NCBI GenBank assembly: GCA_002367635.1
Contig: DFDI01000065.1
Location: forward strand, 1 to 51,592
Reading direction: 5' to 3'
DNA length: 51,592 bases
From: Betaproteobacteria bacterium UBA3031
GTDB lineage: Bacteria > Pseudomonadota > Gammaproteobacteria > Burkholderiales > Eutrophovitaceae
Shown: positions 43,227 through 50,217 of the stretch, piece by piece
Layout of the letters: the number at the start of each line of letters is the position of its first letter
Numbering within the stretch: position 1 is the stretch's first letter
Made by a program: the position numbers and the translations under genes
Notes under the pieces: generated by a model
What the model saw: only the letters and a program-made list of their open reading frames with translations
Databases searched by the model: none
Told to the model about the DNA's origin: nothing

Positions 43227-44933
43227 TCACTTAAATCGCAAGAATTCAAAATCGCATCCAAGTGGCGCCTGAGTGACCGTCTCGTAGTAGAGCCGAGCAT
43301 AACCTCTAGGCGGAGATTCTCTCATCGTCCAGCCTTTCTTCCGACGATCTAATTCTTGCTCAGACACCAACAAATCTAACTTTTTCTCTTTCACTGATAA
43401 TCTGATGCTATCGCCCGTTTGCACAAATGCCAGATTCCCCCCGGAGGCAGCATCAGGAGATACGTGCAGCACTACCATCCCAAAGGCAGTCCCACTCATT
43501 CGAGCATCCGAGATACGCACCATATCCTTGACGCCTCTTACCGCGAGCTTTTTCGGGATTGGTAAATATCCAGCCTCAGGCATGCACGACTCACTTTTCG
43601 GCCCCGCATTTTTTAGTACTAAAAAATCATCCTCTGACACATCTAAATCTTCAGAATCAATGCGCTTACTTAAATCTTCCAATGAATCGAACACTACGGC
43701 TCTTCCCGTTCGCTCAAAAAGATTCGAATCAGCTGCCGCTCGCTTGAGTATCGCGCCTGTTGGGGCGAGCGTACCAAACAGTGCGATTAATCCGCCCTCT
43801 TTTTGATACGGATCGTCAAAAGCACGGATAACATTCCGGTCGACCCATTTCGGAGTTTCCGACAACCATTGACCAAGTGTCTCACCCGTCACCGTCAGAC
43901 AATCGAGATGCAATTGATGTTTTAATTCGTGCAACACTGCGGTTAAACCACCAGCCGCGAATAAATCTTGCATATAATGTTCGCCCGTTGGTTTCAAGTT
44001 AACCAACACCGGTGTCTCGTCAGAAATACGATTGATATTCTCTAATGGCAGGTCAATCCCACGTCTACCAGCAATCGCAGCCAAGTGAACCACTGCGTTG
44101 GTAGAACCACTGATGGCAAGCAAAACTCTTAGCGCATTTTCCACCGATTTAGGCGTGATAATTTCGTGAGGCAACGGTGCTCCGGAAACCGCCATTTCCA
44201 TAGCACGTTCACCACAAGCCTCAGCCAAACGAAGTCGATCCGCATGAACTGCCGGTATAGCTGCACTTCCAGGCAAACTCATCCCAAGAACCTCGGCGAT
44301 GCAGGCCATAGTGCTCGCTGTACCCATGACAGCACAACTGCCGGCTGTCGTTGCCAACTTACCTTCTATTTCATTAATCTTAACGTCAGAAACCTCACCT
44401 GCACGGTATTTACCCCAAAACCGGCGGCAGTCAGTACATGCACCCAACTGCTCACCCTCAAAGGGCATAGCTAACATAGGCCCGGTCACCAGTTGTATGG
44501 AAGGAATGTTTGCTGAAGCAATGCCCATGAGCTGAGCAGGAACTGTTTTGTCGCAACCCCCGATCACAACGCATGCATCAATAGGTTGCGCCTTCAACAT
44601 CTCCTCAACATCCATTGACATCAAATTGCGAAACATCATGCTGGTCGGCGACAGAAATACTTCACCCAGCGAGATTGTTGGAAATTCAATCGGCAATCCA
44701 CCACGCTTCAAAACACCTCTTTTAACGGCCTCGACCAGATCTGGCATTGTCCGATGACAATTATTAAAACCACTTGGCGATGTGGCTATTCCGATAATAG
44801 GTCGGCTTAAACTATCCAGGGAGTAGCCCATAGATCTAGCAAATGAACGACGCAGATACGCGGCAAATCCTGGATCACCATAATTCGTTAAGTTCCTTGT
44901 GATCCCTTGACTCATATTTTTTGAATCTGCCAT
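43227..44933 (-). CDS. IlvD/Edd-family dehydratase, sugar-acid type
   Basis: 568 residues. [2Fe-2S] ligands are C59 in SGFNNCHRTMPD, C127 in IGGCDKTVPAQ and C200 in TAGSCAVMGTAST; K129 would be the carbamylated metal-binding lysine. The spacing and numbering coincide with those I recall for rhizobial L-arabinonate dehydratase, so an aldonate (arabinonate, xylonate or similar) dehydratase is more likely than dihydroxy-acid dehydratase. ISDARMSGTAFGMVVLHVSP carries the catalytic serine region. The product, a 2-keto-3-deoxy acid, could go to the DapA-like aldolase at 36144. It follows the histidine-rich membrane gene by 30 bases. Confidence 0.88.
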   Translation of the reverse strand: MADSKNMSQGITRNLTNYGDPGFAAYLRRSFARSMGYSLDSLSRPIIGIATSPSGFNNCHRTMPDLVEAVKRGVLKRGGLPIEFPTISLGEVFLSPTSMMFRNLMSMDVEEMLKAQPIDACVVIGGCDKTVPAQLMGIASANIPSIQLVTGPMLAMPFEGEQLGACTDCRRFWGKYRAGEVSDVKINEIEGKLATTAGSCAVMGTASTMACIAEVLGMSLPGSAAIPAVHADRLRLAEACGERAMEMAVSGAPLPHEIITPKSVENALRVLLAISGSTNAVVHLAAIAGRRGIDLPLENINRISDETPVLVNLKPTGEHYMQDLFAAGGLTAVLHELKHQLHLDCLTVTGETLGQWLSETPKWVDRNVIRAFDDPYQKEGGLIALFGTLAPTGAILKRAAADSNLFERTGRAVVFDSLEDLSKRIDSEDLDVSEDDFLVLKNAGPKSESCMPEAGYLPIPKKLAVRGVKDMVRISDARMSGTAFGMVVLHVSPDAASGGNLAFVQTGDSIRLSVKEKKLDLLVSEQELDRRKKGWTMRESPPRGYARLYYETVTQAPLGCDFEFLRFK

Positions 44934-44963
44934 AAATTCCGCACCATTAGTAAATATCGATTG

Positions 44964-45401
44964 CTACTTCTTACGAGATTTGAGACCTCTTTGAACGTGA
45001 ACAACAGCCATAATTGGCAGCGCCAAACCGATCACCCAGTGAACGATCCCTGTCACTGATCGAATGCTTTCATTGCCCAAATAATACAGAAAATACCCCG
45101 ATGCACTGAGGACGACCATCGTGGCAAACATAAAAATGCCTGTCCATAAATTTCGACGCATAGACCACGCTCGTGAGACGTGGCCAGGAAGTACGCTACC
45201 AAATCCAATCATCATGAACGCCGCGCATATTCCGTGAATCGACAGCAAGACGCGCTCCAAAGGATGATGTATGGGACCAAACTCACCTTCAACACGAATG
45301 AAGTAGTGCAAATATAGCCAAAATCCACCCGACAGAGTCAGGATGCCACCAACGACATAAAGAAACTGTGCGTGGTAACGACCTAACTTAATTGGCATCA
45401 T
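44964..45401 (-). CDS. Four-helix histidine-rich membrane protein, b-type cytochrome-like
   Basis: 145 residues with four hydrophobic helices at about residues 12-34, 50-72, 85-108 and 115-137. Histidines sit at 10, 32, 45, 46, 56, 74, 121 and 135; H56 (helix 2) and H121/H135 (helix 4, VHWVIGLALPIMAVVHVQRG) have the spacing of b-haem ligands in small cytochromes. I do not recognise a named family with certainty; DUF4405-like proteins are similar in style. It overlaps the end of apbE by 14 bases (ATGs at 45401 and 45398), and the FMN-binding gene is just upstream, so a membrane electron-transfer role is inferred. Confidence 0.65.
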   Translation of the reverse strand: MMPIKLGRYHAQFLYVVGGILTLSGGFWLYLHYFIRVEGEFGPIHHPLERVLLSIHGICAAFMMIGFGSVLPGHVSRAWSMRRNLWTGIFMFATMVVLSASGYFLYYLGNESIRSVTGIVHWVIGLALPIMAVVHVQRGLKSRKK

Positions 45402-46227
45402 TTGGCATCACATCCATCGTTTTTGGAAAGCTTGTTAAGTGCTCGCCTCGCACTAAAAAACCACAGGCATTAAATTGATTGAGCAACAATTCAACCTCCT
45501 CTTCCATCATCAACATACATTTTGTAAGTGCATCAGCCACAACACAAGTCGATGCCATCACTGATGCCGAAGCACCTGATGGAATAGACTTATTGCTTCT
45601 AGGGTCAACTATTATGCCCGACTGGTTATATTCAACATGCTGATGGTACGCCGCGCTGGTTGCAAACGCGGCATTAACCAAATCCAACGAGGCCACCGAC
45701 TCATAAGGTCTTAACGGATTTCGAACGAGAATTGGGTATGGCGCACCAAATGCCCTAACATCACCTCCGGCATTCACATAAGCCGATTCAGCACCCCGTC
45801 CCTTTATGAATTCAATCGCCTGATCTACTGCATAACCTTTAGCAATTCCACCCAAATCAATCAATCCAGTCTTCAATCGAAGTACTCGACCATCATCCAA
45901 AAGACGCAACAAATCCCCATTGGGATCAGCCTCTGCGCAGATGCTGAATACACCTTCACTGCGTCTAGAAATATCTTGGGCCAATTCAAGCACGGCCCAC
46001 AGATCTGAAGAAACAACCAATTCCACATTAACCCCGAGGCGATTAACTTGAGTCACCTCACTACAATCGTCAAACCGACTCATCGAACGCTGAATCCGTT
46101 CAATCTGAGTAAATGCATCTGAAATGATTTGTTGCGCTATTTCTTCATGTGTATCTTGAACTCCAATCTCAACGATTGTGCCAAGCAGAGGTCGCGCCCG
46201 TTTACTGACTTTTGAGGTAGAGATCAT
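45388..46227 (-). CDS. apbE: FAD:protein FMN transferase (ApbE)
   Basis: 279 residues. ApbE attaches FMN from FAD to a threonine or serine of target proteins. Motifs are RPLLGTIVEIGV, SRFDDCSEVTQVN, GLIDLGGIAKGYAVDQAIEF (Mg/FAD site), AYVNAGGDVRAFG and AAFATSAAYHQH. The length is short for the family, and the N-terminus MISTSKVSKRARPLL has no signal peptide or lipobox. A stop codon lies six codons upstream, so no extension can supply one. The likely substrate is the FMN-binding protein encoded just before it, whose end overlaps this start by 26 bases. Confidence 0.9.
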   Translation of the reverse strand: MISTSKVSKRARPLLGTIVEIGVQDTHEEIAQQIISDAFTQIERIQRSMSRFDDCSEVTQVNRLGVNVELVVSSDLWAVLELAQDISRRSEGVFSICAEADPNGDLLRLLDDGRVLRLKTGLIDLGGIAKGYAVDQAIEFIKGRGAESAYVNAGGDVRAFGAPYPILVRNPLRPYESVASLDLVNAAFATSAAYHQHVEYNQSGIIVDPRSNKSIPSGASASVMASTCVVADALTKCMLMMEEEVELLLNQFNACGFLVRGEHLTSFPKTMDVMPNDAN

Positions 46228-46750
46228 AAGTGGCCAACACCCGACTTACCCCTTCAGTAATATGCCGACAAGACATGGTTGCTCCAGAAATGTTTTTGAT
46301 TTCCTCCCCAAGATCAAGATGAGATCCAGGTTTATGCCCCACAAACTGTGCACGCCAGCGAGGATTCCTCACTTCATAACCGTAACTCTCTCGGTATACC
46401 AAAATCTCGATTTGCCTCACTTCACCTATAGCACTGAGGGCTACCGCATACGTTATATATTCATGCTTCCCAATGACCTCATCCACAATAAAGTAGCCCG
46501 ACAATTTGCCACCATCGAACACCTTCCAAGCCGGAAGAGAATCTCGATCAACGATTACACCTGAAGCATTTTTAATTGCTTTTTTTGCGATGCTGTCGAG
46601 CTTAACATCTGACTTTTCAAACGCAGCCGAATTACCAAACATCAACTTTTGCGCCTGCTCCACACTTAAATATTCCGCCGCGTAAACGTGTCCAGACACA
46701 GCTACAGTAGCAATGGGAATACCAATAAGTTTGAACCAGTCGTTGTTCAT
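46202..46750 (-). CDS. Exported FMN-binding domain protein, probable ApbE substrate
   Basis: 182 residues from ATG 46750; the frame runs on to 46831 inside the oxidoreductase gene but is not coding there. Residues 1-25 form a signal peptide ending HVYAA. The FMN_bind domain follows, with FDGGKLSGYFIVDEVIGKHE, IEILVYRESYGYEV and the flavinylation motif NISGATMS at 153-160; FMN would be bound to T158 by a phosphoester. Such domains carry electrons in Nqr/Rnf complexes and extracytoplasmic reductases. Its stop lies 26 bases into apbE and the quinone oxidoreductase stop is 13 bases before its start. Confidence 0.87.
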   Translation of the reverse strand: MNNDWFKLIGIPIATVAVSGHVYAAEYLSVEQAQKLMFGNSAAFEKSDVKLDSIAKKAIKNASGVIVDRDSLPAWKVFDGGKLSGYFIVDEVIGKHEYITYAVALSAIGEVRQIEILVYRESYGYEVRNPRWRAQFVGHKPGSHLDLGEEIKNISGATMSCRHITEGVSRVLATYDLYLKSQ

Positions 46751-46763
46751 TATTATAAAAACA

Positions 46764-47744
46764 CTAACGACTGGTTGAGAGCACCACTTTACCAATGACG
46801 CGCTTTTGCAGAAGCTCGTTGAGCGCCTCACCCGCTCTCTCCAGGGGATAAACTTTGTGGATGTGCGGAGATATTTTTCCTTGGTCGAACAAATCCATTA
46901 ATTCTTGATTGTTCTTTCTGTTTAACTCTGGCTCACGCTTGGTAAACTCTCCCCAAAAAACCCCAACAACAGAACACCCTTTGAGCAATGGTAGATTTAG
47001 CGGCACTTTTGGAATCTCACCTGAGGCAAAACCCACCACTAAAAACCGACCGCCCCAACTCATATCTCGGAGCGCTTTCTCAGAAAATGAACCACCCACC
47101 GGATCGTAAACCACATCAACACCACGACCTTGTGTGATTTCCTTAACAGACTGCCGCAAATCACTTTCCGAATAATTAATTAAATGGTCGGCACCGCTTT
47201 GCTTGCATACAGATAATTTTTCAGCATTTGATGCCGCCGCAATGACCGTCGCACCTAAGGCTTTTCCTAATTGAATCGCCGCTATACCAACACCTCCAGA
47301 GGCACCAAGAACCAGTAGAGTTTCACCGGCACGCAATAGAGCACGATCCTTTAACGCGTGATAACTTGTTCCATACGTCAAAACAAATGCAGAGGCTCTT
47401 TCGAAATCCATTTTGTCAGAAATCATAACGGTTCGGCTTTGGTCAACAACCAACTCCTCAGCAAACCCTCCCCATGTTGAAAATGCAATGACTCGATCTC
47501 CAACCTTCAGGCTGTGCACGTCAGGACCCACTTGCTTGACCACTCCAGCAACCTCTCCACCTGGGGAAAATGGAAGATCCGGCTTAAATTGATATTTGCC
47601 TTGGATGATAAGGGTATCTGGAAAATTTACCCCGCAAGCCTGAACTGATATCAAGACCTGGCCCGCATCTGGCACCAAGTCTGGCACTTCCTCAAGCACC
47701 AAACTATCAGGCATTCCTAATTCTTTGCACAGTACAGCTCGCAT
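46764..47744 (-). CDS. Zinc-independent NADPH:quinone oxidoreductase (MDR family)
   Basis: 326 residues. Medium-chain reductase with GroES-like N-terminus (CGVNFPDTLIIQGKYQFKP, FSPGGEVAGVVKQVGPDV) and nucleotide-binding domain LLVLGASGGVGIAAIQLGKA. The cysteine and histidine zinc ligands of alcohol dehydrogenases are missing, so this is the quinone-oxidoreductase type. The arginine/lysine pattern after VIAAASNAEKLS suggests NADPH. It uses NADPH to reduce quinones or enones. It lies 72 bases downstream of bfd and 13 bases upstream of the FMN-binding gene, and therefore seems part of the same transcript. Confidence 0.88.
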   Translation of the reverse strand: MRAVLCKELGMPDSLVLEEVPDLVPDAGQVLISVQACGVNFPDTLIIQGKYQFKPDLPFSPGGEVAGVVKQVGPDVHSLKVGDRVIAFSTWGGFAEELVVDQSRTVMISDKMDFERASAFVLTYGTSYHALKDRALLRAGETLLVLGASGGVGIAAIQLGKALGATVIAAASNAEKLSVCKQSGADHLINYSESDLRQSVKEITQGRGVDVVYDPVGGSFSEKALRDMSWGGRFLVVGFASGEIPKVPLNLPLLKGCSVVGVFWGEFTKREPELNRKNNQELMDLFDQGKISPHIHKVYPLERAGEALNELLQKRVIGKVVLSTSR

Positions 47745-47816
47745 ACTTAGGTCCTTTGTTTTTATTTGTGTAGATTAAGTATTTTTAAGGAAGATCTAAT
47801 ACATTCGATGAAATAT

Positions 47817-48017
47817 CTAACCGACTAAACGAAGTGTAACTCCCCCGACGGAAGACTCAAAACGTTGCTCGATATAGCCCTTCACGGCCTGCGCACACTG
47901 GCCACATTCCTTAGAACATCCGGTTTGATCCGAAATGTCTTTGAATGTCCTGCACCCTTGGTCAATCGCGTAATCAACCTCAGATTCCCGGACGGCTCGA
48001 CACACACACAAGTACAT
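47817..48017 (-). CDS. bfd: Bacterioferritin-associated ferredoxin
   Basis: 66 residues. The [2Fe-2S] ligands are C4 and C6 in MYLCVCRAV and C34/C38/C41 in TGCSKECGQCAQAVKGY, the BFD pattern C-x-C then C-x2-C. Bfd reduces bacterioferritin to release its iron when iron is short. The start ATG 48017 has AGAGG four bases upstream. A strong Fur-box-like sequence lies 29 bases before the start, consistent with Fur repression as in other bacteria. No bfr gene is in the window. It is the first gene of the array with the quinone oxidoreductase. Confidence 0.9.
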   Translation of the reverse strand: MYLCVCRAVRESEVDYAIDQGCRTFKDISDQTGCSKECGQCAQAVKGYIEQRFESSVGGVTLRLVG

Positions 48018-48045
48018 GTATCCTCTTCTCCAATCATCATATTAA

Positions 48046-48060
48046 TGAGAATGATTATCG
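48046..48060 (-). promoter_or_regulatory. Fur box upstream of bfd
   Basis: The 15-base sequence TGAGAATGATTATCG agrees with the 7-1-7 Fur consensus TGATAATNATTATCA at 12 of 14 defined positions. It is 29 bases before the bfd start. A TAATAT -10-like hexamer on the minus strand lies just downstream of it, so bound Fur would block the promoter under iron-replete conditions. Confidence 0.75.
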
Positions 48061-48121
48061 TTTAGAGTTGTGCCAAATGCAAGCAGCAACCAACATCGGA
48101 TCTAATCCCATAGATCAGACT

Positions 48122-49189
48122 TTAGGACGTCGGTTTTCTTAGGATATTCTCAACCTGCCTCCAACCCGCCTCTGCCATGGGGCGAGCTCGCTTACCTTGA
48201 TCCACCGCATGCGCACTAGATGCAGTCCCATCCTTAACTCGGCCCATAATTCCTTGGAGAATACCGGCGAGTCGAAACATGTTGTACGCAATATAGAAAT
48301 CCCAATTTTCAATTGAGGCCCTTCCGGTACGCTGACAATACCGCTCAACATACTCTTCCTCATGCGGAATCCCGGTTTGCTTATGGTCTACGCCAGCGAT
48401 ACCCCGAAACTCACCTGGAGTCAGCCGCCAGTACATACAGTGATAAGCGAGATCAGCCACAGGATGACCCAACGTTGACAACTCCCAGTCCAATACTGCT
48501 AAAACCTTAGGCTCAGTAGGATGAAAAATCACATTATCCAATCGATAGTCCCCATGAGTAATAGAGACTTCCTCACTCTGAGGCACGTTATCAGGTAACC
48601 ACTGAATGAGGTTCTCCATCGCTTCAATCTCTTCCGTTTCTGAAGCTCGATATTGTTTAATCCAACGACTGATTTGTCGCTCAACAAAATTACCTGGCCG
48701 GCCAAAAGACTCGAGACCAACCGCAGAGTGATCAACGGTATGTAGCGCCGCGATCACGCGATTCAATTCGTCGTAAATACTCGACCGGTCATTTCGATCA
48801 AAATCCGGTAGGAGACCATCCCAAAGAACGCGACCTTGCACAAACTCCATCACATAAAAGGCAGTCCCAATCACTGTCTCGTCCTCGCACAGGCAATACG
48901 TTTTTGCGACAGGAACATCAGTGGCATAGAGTGCGCTCATGACGCGGTGCTCTCTGTCAACCGCATGCGCTGATGGCAATAATTTTCCAGGAGGCTTTCG
49001 ACGTAGCACATACTCACCGCTTGAGGCCTTAAGTAGGAAAGTTGGATTAGATTGCCCGCCACTAAATTGCTCAAGCTCAATGGGTCCTTGGAATCCATCA
49101 ATGTGCGCGCTTAAATATTCTCCTAAACGACTTAAATTAAATTGTTGCTTGGGGTCAACCGCCCGAGTACCGATAAATTGTTCGTGCAT
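48122..49189 (-). CDS. Aminoglycoside-phosphotransferase-fold kinase, ACAD10/LvaA type
   Basis: 355 residues. Kinase motifs are SGGQSNPTFLLKASSG (nucleotide loop), VLRRKPPGKLLPSAHAVDRE (lysine region), ITHGDYRLDNVIF with the catalytic aspartate near residue 213, and VLDWELSTLGHPVADLAY with the metal-binding aspartate. The VLRRKPPG and LDWELSTLGHP pieces are characteristic of the phosphotransferases fused to or paired with acyl-CoA dehydrogenases in ACAD10/11 and of LvaA, which phosphorylate 4-hydroxyacyl-CoAs. No acyl-CoA dehydrogenase is present nearby. It starts at ATG 49189 with AAGGAG upstream and is divergent from an SDR. Confidence 0.88.
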   Translation of the reverse strand: MHEQFIGTRAVDPKQQFNLSRLGEYLSAHIDGFQGPIELEQFSGGQSNPTFLLKASSGEYVLRRKPPGKLLPSAHAVDREHRVMSALYATDVPVAKTYCLCEDETVIGTAFYVMEFVQGRVLWDGLLPDFDRNDRSSIYDELNRVIAALHTVDHSAVGLESFGRPGNFVERQISRWIKQYRASETEEIEAMENLIQWLPDNVPQSEEVSITHGDYRLDNVIFHPTEPKVLAVLDWELSTLGHPVADLAYHCMYWRLTPGEFRGIAGVDHKQTGIPHEEEYVERYCQRTGRASIENWDFYIAYNMFRLAGILQGIMGRVKDGTASSAHAVDQGKRARPMAEAGWRQVENILRKPTS

Positions 49190-49269
49190 TTTTAAATATC
49201 TCCTTCCAATTTATTATCTCATGGTCATGGCATACTAAAATAATGAAACACAAAATTTTGGATTAAAAG

Positions 49270-50115
49270 ATGAGAAACCTTAAAAATAAAGTGGCGGTGA
49301 TTACTGGGGGGGCCAGCGGTCTGGGGCTTGCCATGGCTAAACGCTTTGGACAAGAAGGCATGAAAATCGTCCTTGCAGACATTGAACTAGAACGACTAAA
49401 TGCAGCCGTCTCAGATCTTGAAAATCTTGGCGTGACCGCACTAGGCGTGCCATGCGACGTATCACGCGCTGAAGACGTAGAAAATCTTGCACATCGCACT
49501 TTGGAACACTTTGGGTCTGTAAACGTGGTGTGTAATAACGCCGGAGTCGCTCCTAGCGGGCTCATCTGGGAGCATTCAACAAAGGATTGGGAATGGGCCT
49601 TCGGCCCCAACGTTTGGGGCGTCATCCACGGCATCCGTGTATTCACTCCCATTTTGCTCAATCAAAAAGAAGAAGGGCACATTGTCAATACAGCTTCAGT
49701 CGCGGGATTGATGTCATTTAAAGGCATGGGACTCTATTGCACGACAAAGCACGCGGTCGTCACAATGACTGAATGCCTGCATCACGACTTAACGAGTGTG
49801 GCAGAGCACGTGAATTGTTCCGTTCTATGCCCTGCATACGTCCCTACAGGCATCGCCGATTCGGAACGAAATCGACCAGAACACCTCCAAGACAAACGCA
49901 TAAAATCCATGAGTGAAGTGGAAATGGAAAAAAATCTTAAAAAAGCCGTTGAGTCTGGGAAAATCACAGCTGAACAAGTCGCAGATCATGTTCTCACAGC
50001 CATTCAAGAGAAACACTTTTACATACTCACGCACTCCAAAATAAAGCCTGCGATTGAAATGCGCTTCCAAGACATTTTGCTGGACCGCTCACCTGTAGAC
50101 ACCTCAAAACACTAA
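49270..50115 (+). CDS. Short-chain dehydrogenase/reductase (SDR)
   Basis: 281 residues. Cofactor motif ITGGASGLGLAMAKRFG, aspartate in VLADIELE (NAD type), NNAGVAPSG, catalytic Ser-Tyr-Lys in NTASVAGLMSFKGMGLYCTTK, then LCPAYVPTGIADSERNRPEH. The longer C-terminus (about residues 215-281, with EQVADHVLTAIQEKHFYILT) is seen in SDRs often found beside lipid and xenobiotic catabolic genes. It is divergent from the phosphotransferase with 80 bases between, so the pair may share control. Substrate unknown. Confidence 0.85.
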   Translation: MRNLKNKVAVITGGASGLGLAMAKRFGQEGMKIVLADIELERLNAAVSDLENLGVTALGVPCDVSRAEDVENLAHRTLEHFGSVNVVCNNAGVAPSGLIWEHSTKDWEWAFGPNVWGVIHGIRVFTPILLNQKEEGHIVNTASVAGLMSFKGMGLYCTTKHAVVTMTECLHHDLTSVAEHVNCSVLCPAYVPTGIADSERNRPEHLQDKRIKSMSEVEMEKNLKKAVESGKITAEQVADHVLTAIQEKHFYILTHSKIKPAIEMRFQDILLDRSPVDTSKH

Positions 50116-50217
50116 ATACTTAATTTACGAATGCGTGGCATGAATAACGGCTGAGCGTTAGAATGCCCATGCAAATACGCATATTAAATACATTGATCGA
50201 GCACGCACACCAAACCT

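Noticed and set aside
43405..43806. Plus-strand 133-residue frame inside the dehydratase gene
   Set aside because: It is the shadow of a well-supported minus-strand gene and resembles no protein.
46751..46831. N-terminal extension of the FMN-binding protein frame
   Set aside because: It overlaps the oxidoreductase gene, and the signal peptide begins at ATG 46750.
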